Assembly (NCBI RefSeq): GCF_004745635.1
Contig: NZ_SRLB01000018.1
Span: forward strand, 1 to 64,000
Reading direction: 5' to 3'
DNA: 64,000 bases
Source of the DNA: Methylobacterium nonmethylotrophicum
GTDB taxonomy: Bacteria > Pseudomonadota > Alphaproteobacteria > Rhizobiales > Beijerinckiaceae
A program made the position numbers and the translations under genes. This document shows positions 34,772 through 45,078 of the stretch, piece after piece; position 1 is the stretch's first letter; every line of letters starts with the position of its first letter. The notes beneath the pieces were generated by a model. The model saw only the letters and a list, made by a program, of their open reading frames with translations. It had not been told where the DNA came from and did not search any database.

Positions 34772-36760
34772 TCACGCCGCCTTGATCTCCGCCACGAACC
34801 CGCTGATCTCCCGCTCGAGCATCGCGGCCTGATGCGCGAAGTCGAGGGCGGCGCGCAGCACCTGGTCGGCGGTGCCGCCGGTGCGGTCGGCGCCCTGCTG
34901 CACCGCGTCGATGTGGCCCGAGACGACCTGCGTGCTGCGGGCGGCGTCCTGCACGTTGCGGGCGATGTCGCCGGTGGCGGCGCTCTGGCGCTCCATCGCG
35001 GTCGCCACCCCGGTCGCGATGGCGTTCATGTCGCGGATCGTCCCGCCGATGCCCTCGATCGCCTGCACCGCCTGGGCGGTCTGGGCCTGGATGCCGCCGA
35101 TCTGCCCGGCGATCGCCTCGGTCGCCTGGGCGGTGCGGGTGGCCAGGTCCTTGACCTCGGCCGCCACCACCGCGAAGCCGCGCCCCGCCTCGCCGGCCCG
35201 CGCCGCCTCGATCGTGGCATTCAAGGCGAGCAGGTTGGTGCGGCCGGCGATGCTGGTGATGAGCTGCACCACGTCGCCGATCTGCTGCGCGCCGGCCGCG
35301 AGCGCCCGGATCGTCGCCTCGGTGCGCACCGCCTCGGCCTCCGCGCGGCCGGCGATGACCGAGGAGTGACCGACCTGGCGGACGATCTCGGCGATGCTGG
35401 CGGACAGCTCGTCCGTCGCGCCCGCCACGCCGCTCACGTTGGCGGAGGTCTGGCTCGCGGCCTGCGCGACGCCGGCCGACAGGCTCGCGGCCTGCGCGGC
35501 GGAGGTCGACAGGTTGCGCGCCGCCCCCTCCATCTCGCCCGCCGCCGCCGTCAGCGTCGCGATCAGGGCCGAGACCTTGCCCTCGAAGCCGCGCGTCAGG
35601 TCCTCGAGATGGCGCGCCCGCTCCACCTTCGCGTCGGTGTCCCGGCGCTGGAGCGCGTCGCGCCGCTCGGCCTCGACCAGCCCGTCGCGGAACTGCGCGA
35701 CGGTGCGCGCCATGGCGCCGATCTCGTCGGCCCGCTCGGTGCCCGGCACCGCGATGTCCCGGGCGCCGCCGCCGAGCGCCGCGATCGCGCCCGACAGGCG
35801 CTGCAGCGGCCCGGCGATCGAGCCGGCGAGCCGGAGCGAGATCACGAGCCCGAGGAGCACGATGCCGGCCGCCTTGGCGAGGAAGGCCGTCGTGCCCTGC
35901 GCGATGCTGCGGGCGAAATCCTGCTCGTGCTCGAGGGCGTCGCGGTTCACCGCCGCCAGCAACGCCTCGGAGGCCTTGATCGACCGGTCGCGGGCGGCGC
36001 GGGAGAGCGTCAGATGCTTGCCCCACTCCGCCGAGAGGAGGACGGCGCGGTCGAGGGCGGCGCGCCAGGCGGAGAGCTTCGCGGCGAGGTCGCCGTTGCC
36101 CTGCAGCCTGGCCTGGCCGGAGGCCGCGGATTGCCCCGCCGCCGACAGGTGCTTAACCTCGCCCGTCACCTTGAACTGCGCGACCTGCTCCCGGGCGAGC
36201 TGGAACGCGTCGGCCGCGCCGTTCAGCATCCGGGCCTGGTCGAGGTCGCCGGCCTCGAAGGCGCGGATGCGCCGCTGCGACAGGGCCTGGGCGATCTCGC
36301 CGCCGGCCTGGTCGACCTCGCGGCCCTGGAGCGCGGTCTCCTCGTCCTTGAGCCGGGCGAGGATCGCGTACGCGTCGCCGTAGCCGCGCAGGGCGGCGGC
36401 GATCGTCGCGCTCACCGCCTGCTCGTCGGCCGAGAGCCCGATCGCGGCGCCGCGATCGATGAGGCCGAGCGACTTGTCGAGGAGGTCGCGCGCCGCCTTG
36501 AAGGCCGCGGGATCGAAGCGCTGGAGCCAGCGGCTCAGCTCGAACCGCGCCTGCATCATCGCCATGTCGACGGCCCGGACGTGCTCGGTCTTGGCGCGGT
36601 TGTGCTGGTACTCGGTGAAGCTCGCATTCACCTGCGTCACCAGCCCATAACCCGAGACCGCCACCCCGGCGGTCGTCGCCAGGACGACGCCGAATCCGAG
36701 AAGTATCCGCGCCTTGATCGACAGGCGTGCCAGGCGCCCGCCCCTGATCCTCATCCGCAT
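34772..36760 (-). CDS. Methyl-accepting chemotaxis protein
   Basis: A 662-residue chemoreceptor starting at ATG 36758-36760 (MRMRIRGGRLARLSIKARILLGFG). The first membrane helix is at residues about 17-40. A large helical periplasmic region follows, then the second helix (AFLAKAAGIVLLGLVISLRL), a HAMP domain (GPLQRLSGAIAALGGGARDIAVPG) and a long signalling coiled coil with the hairpin tip LITSIAGRTNLLALNATIEAARAGE. The ligand is unknown. It lies downstream of flbD on the same strand, separated by 197 bases that carry a CtrA-like box. Confidence 0.93.
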   Translation of the reverse strand: MRMRIRGGRLARLSIKARILLGFGVVLATTAGVAVSGYGLVTQVNASFTEYQHNRAKTEHVRAVDMAMMQARFELSRWLQRFDPAAFKAARDLLDKSLGLIDRGAAIGLSADEQAVSATIAAALRGYGDAYAILARLKDEETALQGREVDQAGGEIAQALSQRRIRAFEAGDLDQARMLNGAADAFQLAREQVAQFKVTGEVKHLSAAGQSAASGQARLQGNGDLAAKLSAWRAALDRAVLLSAEWGKHLTLSRAARDRSIKASEALLAAVNRDALEHEQDFARSIAQGTTAFLAKAAGIVLLGLVISLRLAGSIAGPLQRLSGAIAALGGGARDIAVPGTERADEIGAMARTVAQFRDGLVEAERRDALQRRDTDAKVERARHLEDLTRGFEGKVSALIATLTAAAGEMEGAARNLSTSAAQAASLSAGVAQAASQTSANVSGVAGATDELSASIAEIVRQVGHSSVIAGRAEAEAVRTEATIRALAAGAQQIGDVVQLITSIAGRTNLLALNATIEAARAGEAGRGFAVVAAEVKDLATRTAQATEAIAGQIGGIQAQTAQAVQAIEGIGGTIRDMNAIATGVATAMERQSAATGDIARNVQDAARSTQVVSGHIDAVQQGADRTGGTADQVLRAALDFAHQAAMLEREISGFVAEIKAA

Positions 36761-36814
36761 CGGTCGATCATCCCGCTCCGACCCGCCCTCGCACCAACGA
36801 TGCGGCATCGTCCG

Positions 36815-36829
36815 CTAAGGCAGGATTAA
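36815..36829. promoter_or_regulatory. CtrA-like box upstream of the chemoreceptor gene
   Basis: CTAA-N7-TTAA, one mismatch from the CtrA consensus, 55 bases upstream of the chemoreceptor start codon. Motility genes are known CtrA targets in alphaproteobacteria. Single near-matches are weak alone; this one is noted because others lie before flgB and fliF. Confidence 0.38.
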
Positions 36830-36957
36830 AGAAGAGCGGCGTCGGGTGCTGTCACGAAGACCCACCGGTAGCGCCGCTCTCCTTTCGCCGGCTCAGGATG
36901 TGACCGACACGACGATGGCTGTCCTGGGCGCCGGTCCTGAAGCCCGGGCCGCCCGGC

Positions 36958-38328
<1,371 letters not shown>

Positions 38329-38371
38329 GGCGGGCACTCCGTGACGGGTTCGAGGAGGGTGACGGCGGCCG

Positions 38372-38722
38372 TCAGCCGTCGGCCTTGACGATCTCGGTCA
38401 TCGTCACGCCGAGGCGCTCCTCGACCAGCACCACCTCGCCGCGGGCGACGAGGCGGTTGTTGACGAAGATGTCGATCGCCTCGCCGACCTTGCGGTCGAG
38501 CTCCAGCACCGTGCCGGGACCGAGGCGCAGGAGATCGCCGATCGGCATCCGGGAACTGCCGAGCACCGCCGAGACCATCACCGGCACGTCGAAGACCTGC
38601 TCCAGGTCGGCCGCCGACTTGGTGGCGGCCGGCGCGTCGCGCATCGTGCCGGACGCCGCCGCGTCGAAGGCGAGATCCTCCTCGCTGAGCTGCGGCAGGC
38701 CGAGATCGTTGTCGGAGGTCAT
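38372..38722 (-). CDS. fliN: Flagellar motor switch protein FliN
   Basis: C-ring protein that sets rotation direction and binds CheY-P. The 116-residue protein has a variable acidic N-terminus and the SpoA domain LEQVFDVPVMVSAVLGSSRM, GTVLELDRKVGEAIDIFVNN and LVARGEVVLVEERLGVTMTEI. The ATG at 38720-38722 lies 39 bases after fliH. Compare the second, stand-alone SpoA protein at 24943-25257. Confidence 0.95.
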   Translation of the reverse strand: MTSDNDLGLPQLSEEDLAFDAAASGTMRDAPAATKSAADLEQVFDVPVMVSAVLGSSRMPIGDLLRLGPGTVLELDRKVGEAIDIFVNNRLVARGEVVLVEERLGVTMTEIVKADG

Positions 38723-38761
38723 TCGGGCACCTCGTGGGAAAGGGTGTCGGGCAGGGGAGCG

Positions 38762-39412
38762 TCAGGCAGGGGGCGCGGCGGGCGCCAGGGCGGCCAGCAC
38801 CGCGGCCTCGATGGCGGCGCGCTCGCGCACCACGCCGCCATCGGCCCACTCGATGCGGGCGTCGCCCGGCGCCATGCCGGGATCGCCGAGGACGATCAGG
38901 CGGCCCTCGTAGCCGCGCTCGCGGGCCAGCCGCGCCACCTGGCGCTCGGTCTCCTCGACGAGCGCGTCGTGGACCCGGATCGCCAGGTGCGGCACGCCGC
39001 GCAGATGCTGGAAGGCCCGGCCCGCGGCTTCCGCGATCGCCGCCACCGGCTGGCTGTCGAGGGCGGCCCCGGCGATCTTGCGCCCGAGCGCCACGGCGAA
39101 ATCGAGGGCCTGGGCCTCCCGCTCCGCGTCCCGGGCGTCGGCGGCACCGATCATGCCGGAGGCCGCCGCGGCGAGCCGGTTGAGGGCGTCGGCGAGGCGC
39201 GCCTGCACCTGCGCCTCGGCCTGGGCGCGGCCCTCGTGCAGGCCGGCGGCATAGGCCGCCGCCTCGGCGGCCGCGAGGGCGGCGGCCGCGGCTTCCGCGG
39301 CTTGCGCCGCCGCGGCGGCCGCGGCCTCGGCATTCACGACCTCCTCCTGCGGGGTGGGGCCCCGGGGATGCCGGAAGTCGGTGTCGAACAGGAAGCGGCG
39401 GATCTGCGCCAT
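38762..39412 (-). CDS. fliH: Flagellar export ATPase regulator FliH
   Basis: Cytosolic stator-like regulator of the FliI ATPase. The 216-residue protein starts MAQIRRFLFDTDF, has a long Ala/Glu-rich coiled coil (residues about 28-75), and a C-terminal domain with QALDFAVALGRKIAGAALDS and IRVHDALVEE, ending in the V1-ATPase-like DARIEWADGGVVRERAAIEAAV segment that is typical of FliH. It sits between fliG and fliN, the expected place. Sequence identity in this family is always low, so position carries weight. Confidence 0.86.
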   Translation of the reverse strand: MAQIRRFLFDTDFRHPRGPTPQEEVVNAEAAAAAAAQAAEAAAAALAAAEAAAYAAGLHEGRAQAEAQVQARLADALNRLAAAASGMIGAADARDAEREAQALDFAVALGRKIAGAALDSQPVAAIAEAAGRAFQHLRGVPHLAIRVHDALVEETERQVARLARERGYEGRLIVLGDPGMAPGDARIEWADGGVVRERAAIEAAVLAALAPAAPPA

Positions 39413-39512
39413 CAGGCTTGTCCCTTCCGGCCGCGTCCGGCGGGCCGCATCGGGGTCCGGACGGGAGGCACGGCCGCGCTCCGGTCTCGGGTCGGGCTCT
39501 CGGGAGCGCGCA

Positions 39513-40556
39513 TCAATAGACCAGCTCCTCCTCGGCGCTGTTCTTGGCGATCATGATCTCGCCCTTCTCGGCCAGCTCCTTGGCGAGGTCGGTCATCTTG
39601 GACTGTGCCTCGTCGACCTCCTTCAGCCGGATCGGGCCGAGGGATTCGATCTCGTCCTGGATGTTCTTGGCGGCGCGCTTCGACATGTTGGCGAAGAAGT
39701 AGTTCTTGACCGGATCCGACGCGCCCTTCAGCGCCCTCGCCAGCACGTCGCGGTCGACGCTGCGCATCAGGGTCTGGACGCTGCCGGCGTCGAGCTTCAT
39801 CAGGTCGTCGAAGGTGAACATCAGCTGGCGGATCTTCTTCGCCGAGCCGCGGTTGCCCTGGTCGAGGGCGGCCAGGAACCGGATCTCGGTCTGGCGGTCG
39901 AAGGCGTTGAAGACGTCGGCGAGCAATTCGTGCGCGTCGCGCCGGGTGGTCTGGGCGATGGTCGAGACGAACTCGACCCGCAGGATCTCCTCGATGTGGC
40001 GCAGGGCCTCCTTCTGCACCGTCTCCATCCTGAGCATGCGGTTGAGGACGTCGATGGCGAAGTCCTCCGGCAGGATCGTCAGGACCTTGGCGGCGTAGTC
40101 CGAGCGCACCCGCGACAGGATCACCGCGACGGTCTGCGGGTACTCGTTGCGCAGGAACGAGGCCAGGATCTCGGGATCGATCTGGGTCAGGCTGGCCCAG
40201 ACCCGGCGGGTCGAGGCGCCCTTCACCTCCGCCATGATCACCGCGACCTGCTCGGGCGGGAAGATCTTCAGGAGCAGCGTCTCGGTGCGCTCGAAGCTCG
40301 ACGTGATGCCGCCGCTCGCCGAGAGCCGCGACACGAAGTCGATGATGAGGTGCTCGACCGCCTCGGCCTCGAGGGAGCCGAGCTGCACCATGGCGTGCGA
40401 GACCTTCTTGACCTCGTCCTCCTCCAGCATCCGCCAGATCGGGGCGCCCTCCTGCTCCCCGAGCAGCAGCAGGAGGGCCGCGGCGCGATGGACGCCGGGC
40501 ATCTGGGAGAAGCTCGTCCCGGCGAGGGGAACGGGCACCGGCGGGGTCGCGGCCAT
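39513..40556 (-). CDS. fliG: Flagellar motor switch protein FliG
   Basis: C-ring protein linking the MS ring (FliF) to FliM/FliN and bearing the torque-generating charges. The 347-residue protein contains RAAALLLLLGEQEGAPIWRML, the EHPQTVAVI-like NEYPQTVAVILSRV, and the armadillo and C-terminal charged parts (MFTFDDLMKLDAGSVQTLMR, VLARALKGASDPVKNYFFAN, MSKRAAKNIQDEIESLGPIR). It follows fliF by 131 bases on the same strand. The ATG at 40554-40556 gives the full N-terminal domain. Confidence 0.96.
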   Translation of the reverse strand: MAATPPVPVPLAGTSFSQMPGVHRAAALLLLLGEQEGAPIWRMLEEDEVKKVSHAMVQLGSLEAEAVEHLIIDFVSRLSASGGITSSFERTETLLLKIFPPEQVAVIMAEVKGASTRRVWASLTQIDPEILASFLRNEYPQTVAVILSRVRSDYAAKVLTILPEDFAIDVLNRMLRMETVQKEALRHIEEILRVEFVSTIAQTTRRDAHELLADVFNAFDRQTEIRFLAALDQGNRGSAKKIRQLMFTFDDLMKLDAGSVQTLMRSVDRDVLARALKGASDPVKNYFFANMSKRAAKNIQDEIESLGPIRLKEVDEAQSKMTDLAKELAEKGEIMIAKNSAEEELVY

Positions 40557-40687
40557 GACGTCAGCTCATCCTCGTGCGGTTCGGGTCGGTCTCGGCGGCG
40601 TCTCGGGTCCGGGCCGGCGGAGGTCGCCGGTGCGTCGGCGGCACCGATCCGGGAGGGTCCTGCCGGGGTTGCGGCGTGCGGAGCGGC

Positions 40688-42334
40688 TCAGTGGTCGTTG
40701 ATCCAGGTGCGCAGCACCTCGACGGTCTCGGTCGGGTTGGACTTCACGATGTCGACGACGCGCTCGATCGTCTCGGCCTGCACCTTGCCGTTGAGCGTCG
40801 CGAACTCGACGACGCGGCGGGCCGCGCTGTCCGGGGCGGCGAGCTCGGCCGCGGCCGGGGACGGACCGCCTTCGACCGCCATCACCAGGCCGGGCTCGCC
40901 GAGCACCGAGAGCGGCACCATCGGGGGCTCGTCCGTGGCGACGACCCGCTGCACCAGCGGCCGCACCACCGTCATCAGCACGACGAGGCCGAGGAGCAGG
41001 AGCACCGTCATCTCGGCGATGCGCAGCACGTCCTCCTTGGTCGGCTGGAGCAGGGAGGCGAGGAGGCCGGCCTCCTGCAGCTCCGGCACCGCCGGCGTCT
41101 CGGCGAAGCGCAGGTTCACCACCTCGACCTGGTCGCCCCGGGCCTTGTCGTAGCCCACCGCCGTGCGCACCAGGGTGGTGATCCGCTCGATCTCGGCCGC
41201 CGGCCGCGGGGCGTAGGCCGGCTTGCCGTCCGGGCCCGCCGCGTAGGTGCCGTCGATCAGCACCGCCACCGACAGGCGCTTGACCCGGCCGCCCTCGTTG
41301 ACCTCCGTGCGGGTGACCCGGGAGATCTCGTAGTTCGTGGTCTCCTCGTTCTTGGCCGAGGATTCGCGCGGGCCCTGGTTCTGCTGGCCCTGGTTGGCTC
41401 CCGGCAGCTCGTTGCCGACGGTGACGCCGTTCTCGGTGTTCTGGGACTGCTGGCTCTCGTTCCGGGTCTGGGTCGAGCGCACCACCCGGCTCTCGGGATC
41501 GAAGGTCTCCGACCGGCTCTCGACCCGGTTGGCGTCGAGCTCGGCCGTCACCTGGACCCGGGCCCGCCCCGCCCCGACGATGCCGGCCACGATCTCCTCG
41601 ACCTGCGCCCGCAGGCGCCGCTCGAGGCCGGTCTGGCGCTCGTCGAGGCCGATCCCGGCCCGGTCCTCGGCCCCGCGGGCGCCGTCGGCCAGGAGCCGGC
41701 CGCGCTCGTCGACGATCGAGATGCGCTCGGGCTTCAGGCCCTCGACCGCCGAGGCGACGAGGTGGCGCACCGCCCGGACCTGGCCCGGATCGAGCTCGCC
41801 GGCGAGCCGCACCACGATCGCGGCGCTCGGCGCCTCGCGGTCGCGGGAAAACAGCCGCTTCTCGGGCAGGACGAGGTGGACGCGGGCCGCCTGCACCCGG
41901 CCGATCGCCCGGATCGAGCGGGCGAGCTCGCCCTCGAGCGCCCGCAGGTGGTTGACGTTCTGGACGAAGCTCGTCGACGAGAAGGCGTCGCCCTTGTCGA
42001 AGATCTCGTAGCCGACGCCGCCGGCGCTCGGCAGGCCCTTGGCGGCGAGGTCCATGCGCAGGCGGGCGAGGTCGGCGCGGGGCGCCAGCACGGTCTGGCC
42101 GGCCTCGCCCTTGGTCTCGTAGCGGATGCCCCGGGTCTCGAGGTCGCGAATCACCGCGCCGGCATCCTGCACCGACAGGTCGGTGTAGAGAACGCCCATC
42201 TCGGGGCGCGAGACTCGCAGGATGACGAAGGCGAAGAACCCGATGAGCGCCAGGGTCACCGCGCCCATCGCGGCGAGCCGCGCGGGCCCGAGCTTCGCCA
42301 CCAGATCGAGGACCGGCTTCACGACGTCACGCAC
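40688..42334 (-). CDS. fliF: Flagellar MS-ring protein FliF
   Basis: Forms the membrane ring on which the motor is built. The 548-residue form starts at GTG 42332-42334; a TTG at 42367 and a GTG at 42322 are alternatives, and none has a strong ribosome site. The first membrane helix is LAAMGAVTLALIGFFAFVIL. The YscJ/FliF domain follows (MGVLYTDLSVQDAGAVIRDL, ARVHLVLPEKRLFSRDREAP), then a C-terminal helix (MTVLLLLGLVVLMTVVRPLV) and the FliG-binding tail (NPTETVEVLRTWINDH). It heads the fliF-fliG-fliH-fliN-flbD unit. Confidence 0.95.
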   Translation of the reverse strand: MRDVVKPVLDLVAKLGPARLAAMGAVTLALIGFFAFVILRVSRPEMGVLYTDLSVQDAGAVIRDLETRGIRYETKGEAGQTVLAPRADLARLRMDLAAKGLPSAGGVGYEIFDKGDAFSSTSFVQNVNHLRALEGELARSIRAIGRVQAARVHLVLPEKRLFSRDREAPSAAIVVRLAGELDPGQVRAVRHLVASAVEGLKPERISIVDERGRLLADGARGAEDRAGIGLDERQTGLERRLRAQVEEIVAGIVGAGRARVQVTAELDANRVESRSETFDPESRVVRSTQTRNESQQSQNTENGVTVGNELPGANQGQQNQGPRESSAKNEETTNYEISRVTRTEVNEGGRVKRLSVAVLIDGTYAAGPDGKPAYAPRPAAEIERITTLVRTAVGYDKARGDQVEVVNLRFAETPAVPELQEAGLLASLLQPTKEDVLRIAEMTVLLLLGLVVLMTVVRPLVQRVVATDEPPMVPLSVLGEPGLVMAVEGGPSPAAAELAAPDSAARRVVEFATLNGKVQAETIERVVDIVKSNPTETVEVLRTWINDH

Positions 42335-42384
42335 CCGCCAACCGAGGCCACGGCGGCCCCGGGGCAAAAATTGCCGGGTCGTGG

Positions 42385-42399
42385 TTATGATGTGGTTAA
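42385..42399. promoter_or_regulatory. CtrA-like box upstream of fliF
   Basis: TTAT-N7-TTAA at 42385-42399, one mismatch from the CtrA consensus, 50-65 bases upstream of the chosen fliF start. In Caulobacter fliF is a direct CtrA target, so the position is meaningful. Binding is inferred. Confidence 0.5.
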
Positions 42400-42610
42400 C
42401 AGGGCGCGGCAGGGCATGAATCGGCGCCGGGACACCTCGCTCCCGCGTGAAGCGGGCGGTGTCCCGGTCACTGACGCCGCGGCGCGGTTCCGGGGATCGT
42501 CGCGCGCAGGATGGAGCATGGAATTCCTCTCGAACACGAGAGACGAGATCCCACGCTTGTCTCCGTCCCGAACGGTCCGCCGATGCCGGAACCTTCGTGC
42601 GAGAAGAGGT

Positions 42611-42886
42611 CTATTGCCTGTAGTGCTGAATCCGCGTCGTGCGCAGGCCGGCGAGGCCGTGCTGCTCGATCGAGTACTGCCAGCTCAGGAATTCCTCGGT
42701 GGTCAGCGTGTAACGCTGGCACGCTTCCTCAAGGCTCAGGAGCCCGCCGCGCACCGCGGCCACCACCTCGGCCTTTCGGCGGATCACCCATCGGCGCGTG
42801 TCGGTCGGGGGAAGGTCCGCGATGGTCAGCGGACTTCCATCTGGCCCGATGACATACTTCACCCTCGGGCGATGCGGTTCGGTCAT
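42611..42886 (-). CDS. sciP: CtrA inhibitor SciP (DUF1153)
   Basis: Small cell-cycle protein that binds CtrA and blocks its recruitment of RNA polymerase. The 91-residue protein starts at ATG 42884-42886 (MTEPHRPRVKYVIGPDGSPL). The family core is plain: LTIADLPPTDTRRWVIRRKA, EVVAAVRGGLLSLEEACQRY and TTEEFLSWQ, with a C-terminal GLAGLRTTRIQHYRQ. The longer open frame upstream has no homology. It lies alone between flgD and fliF on the same strand, with a CtrA-like site and three GANTC sites upstream. Confidence 0.92.
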   Translation of the reverse strand: MTEPHRPRVKYVIGPDGSPLTIADLPPTDTRRWVIRRKAEVVAAVRGGLLSLEEACQRYTLTTEEFLSWQYSIEQHGLAGLRTTRIQHYRQ

Positions 42887-42938
42887 GATACGCTCTACAC
42901 TCGACTGACCTGTCGAGACCGAAGCTAGGCACCCGCGC

Positions 42939-43000
42939 TTAAGATTGCTTGAATCATTTCCCTCGCATGTGATTCGTAATCCACAGCAATCCACCGAATC
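42939..43000. promoter_or_regulatory. sciP upstream region: CtrA-like box and GANTC cluster
   Basis: TTAA-N7-TGAA (42939-42953, one mismatch from CtrA) overlaps the first of three GANTC sites (42951-42955, 42971-42975, 42996-43000). GANTC is methylated by CcrM in alphaproteobacteria, and such clusters mark cell-cycle-timed promoters. The region is visibly AT-richer than its neighbours. Confidence 0.5.
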
Positions 43001-43676
43001 AGTTGCCGCCGGTGCCACCGATCGCCTCGACGCTGCTGAGAGCCACGGTGCGGTCCCCCACGGTCAGGACCGGTTCGGCGCCGGTGACGTCCACGCTGGT
43101 GATCGTCCCGCTGATCTTGGTGTCGACGCCGACGCTCGACCCGGTGGTGTCGAGGGCCTGGACCTTCAGGGTGTACTTCCCGTCCGGGGCGAGCTGCCCG
43201 GTCGAGGTCCGGCCGTCCCAGGCGAAGCTCTGGCTGCCGGCGGGCAGCGCCTTGGTCTGTGTGGCGACGACGTTGCCCTTCGCGTCCGTGATGGTCAGGA
43301 CCGCCTTTGCGGCGGCGCGCGCGGGGGTGAGCGTCCAGGTGGCGCTGCCCTCGCTGAGCGACGCCGTGGCGCCGTCCGCCGTCACGGTCTTGCCGATGAG
43401 GCCGGAAGCGGTCGCCGCCGCCGAGGCCTTGCTGGCGGTGAGCAGGCTGCCGAGGCGGTCGTTGGTCTTGAGCTGCTGCTCGACCGAGGCGAACTGCACC
43501 AGCTGCTGGGTGAACTGGTTGGTGTCGAGAGGATCGAGCGGGTTCTGGTTCTGCAGCTGCGTCGTCAGCAGGGTCAGGAACTGGTTGAAGTTGCCCGCGA
43601 TGGTGCTGGCGTCGCTCGCGGTCTTGCTGGCGCTGCTGCTGGAGAGGTTGGTCAGGCTGCTGATGCCGGCGGTCAT
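42999..43676 (-). CDS. flgD: Flagellar hook-capping protein FlgD
   Basis: Scaffold cap needed to polymerise the hook. The 225-residue protein has the N-terminal FlgD signature NFNQFLTLLTTQLQNQNPLDP followed by DTNQFTQQLVQFASVEQQLK. The C-terminal half has the FLG-Ig/tudor-like part (SFAWDGRTSTGQLAPDGKYTL). It is exported without a cleaved signal. It follows fliK by 53 bases, a standard pairing because FliK and FlgD act together in hook assembly. Confidence 0.95.
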   Translation of the reverse strand: MTAGISSLTNLSSSSASKTASDASTIAGNFNQFLTLLTTQLQNQNPLDPLDTNQFTQQLVQFASVEQQLKTNDRLGSLLTASKASAAATASGLIGKTVTADGATASLSEGSATWTLTPARAAAKAVLTITDAKGNVVATQTKALPAGSQSFAWDGRTSTGQLAPDGKYTLKVQALDTTGSSVGVDTKISGTITSVDVTGAEPVLTVGDRTVALSSVEAIGGTGGN

Positions 43677-43729
43677 CGGGGCCTCGCGGGTTCGAGCGTC
43701 ATCGGGGCGGGGATCATGGGAAATCGTCG

Positions 43730-45055
43730 TCAGATTCTCAGGTCGAGGCCGAGGCGCTGGCCGAGGCCCTTCAGCGGCGGCAGGGCGCCCTCCCCCTCGG
43801 GCTCAGCCCTCACGCGGTCGGCGCCTTGCGGCCGGCCGGATTCGTCGCGCTGCGGCGCGTTCTGGCCGCCGCCGTCGCGCAGCGAGAAGGTCAGGCCGGC
43901 CTCGCCGGGATTGAGGCCCGCCTGCGTGAGAGCCTGCTGCAGGCTGCCGGCGTCGCGCTGGAGCAGCGCCAGGGTCTCGGGGCGCTCCACCACCAGATGC
44001 GCCTTCACGGCGCCGTGCGTCCGGTCGATGTCGAGGCTGACGTCGATGCGTCCGAGCTCGTAGGGGTCGAGCCGGATCTCGAACCGGTTCGCGCCCGCGA
44101 GCGCCCGCATCCCGATGGCGATCGGCACCGCGCTCAGGGTGGCGGGGACCGCGACCGCCGGGCGGGCCTCCGCCGGCGCCGACGGATCGGGCGCCGGTAT
44201 GGTGCCGCGGGCCGGCGCGGCGGTTGCGGACGGATCGGGGGCCGCGAGATCGTCTGGCGCTCGGTCCGGCCCGTCGGGCTGCCGGCCTTCGGCCCGCCCG
44301 GCCGCGGCCTCGAGGAGCGTCGCGGCGGCCCGCGGGTCGGCGCCCTGCATGGGCGCCGCCGCCGATGCGATCGCGGTGCCGGCCGTCTGGGCCGCGCCGC
44401 CTTGCGCCGCCCCCGCGCTCGTCGCCGGCGCGGTCGGGACCGGTGCCGTCAGGAGGGAGAGGATCGGCGTGGCTTCGGAATCGGGGTCCTCGGCACCGGC
44501 GGCCTCGCCCTCGGCGTCCGTCTCGTCGGCGGAGCCGCCTGCCGTCGCCTCGCCGGCCGCGACGGCGGCCGCGCGGACGGCCTCGGCCTGCGCGGCGGCG
44601 GGCGGCCCGGCCGGCGTCCTGGTGTCGGAAGCCTTGATCGCGGAGGCCTCGGTGCCGGCTGCGCGGGAGGACCGGTCCGGTCCGCCCTGGGCGGCGGAGC
44701 GCGCGTCGGTGCTCCTCCGCTGCGCGGGTCGCGGCGCATCGCCGGCCGCGCGAGCCGGGTCCCGGTTCGGGGTGGTCACGTCGTTCCGCCTCGTCGCGGC
44801 GCGATGCGCGTCGGGGCGGGAGAGCGACGGCGCGGCGGGATCGGACCACGGCCGCTGGCTCGTCCGGGCGCTCCGTGAGGCCTCGCCGGAGGCCGGGCGG
44901 AACGGCTCGTGGGCGGCCGTCTTCGCGACCGACTTGCCGGCCGACTTGCCGGCCGACTTGGCGTCGGCCCTGTTGCCGGATCGCGCCGCAGCCGCCGACC
45001 GGACCGGCTCGCGGCCGGTCGTCCATCCCCCGTCACCCGCTCCGCTGAACTGCAT
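43730..45055 (-). CDS. fliK: Flagellar hook-length control protein FliK
   Basis: A 441-residue protein starting at ATG 45053-45055 with AGGAGG 7 bases upstream. About 290 residues of Ala/Pro/Gly/Asp-rich low-complexity sequence form the ruler. The conserved C-terminal domain follows (NRFEIRLDPYELGRIDVSLDI, KAHLVVERPETLALLQRDAGSL and QALTQAGLNPGEAGLTFSL), which interacts with FlhB to switch export. A triple KSAGKSAGKS-type repeat lies near residue 35. A good sigma-54 promoter match sits just upstream. Confidence 0.9.
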   Translation of the reverse strand: MQFSGAGDGGWTTGREPVRSAAAARSGNRADAKSAGKSAGKSVAKTAAHEPFRPASGEASRSARTSQRPWSDPAAPSLSRPDAHRAATRRNDVTTPNRDPARAAGDAPRPAQRRSTDARSAAQGGPDRSSRAAGTEASAIKASDTRTPAGPPAAAQAEAVRAAAVAAGEATAGGSADETDAEGEAAGAEDPDSEATPILSLLTAPVPTAPATSAGAAQGGAAQTAGTAIASAAAPMQGADPRAAATLLEAAAGRAEGRQPDGPDRAPDDLAAPDPSATAAPARGTIPAPDPSAPAEARPAVAVPATLSAVPIAIGMRALAGANRFEIRLDPYELGRIDVSLDIDRTHGAVKAHLVVERPETLALLQRDAGSLQQALTQAGLNPGEAGLTFSLRDGGGQNAPQRDESGRPQGADRVRAEPEGEGALPPLKGLGQRLGLDLRI

Positions 45056-45078
45056 CGGCGACCTCCTGGAGCCTCCAG

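Noticed and set aside
40574..42928. 784-residue plus-strand open frame opposite fliF
   Set aside because: Antisense to fliF and sciP; both have clear family motifs on the minus strand.
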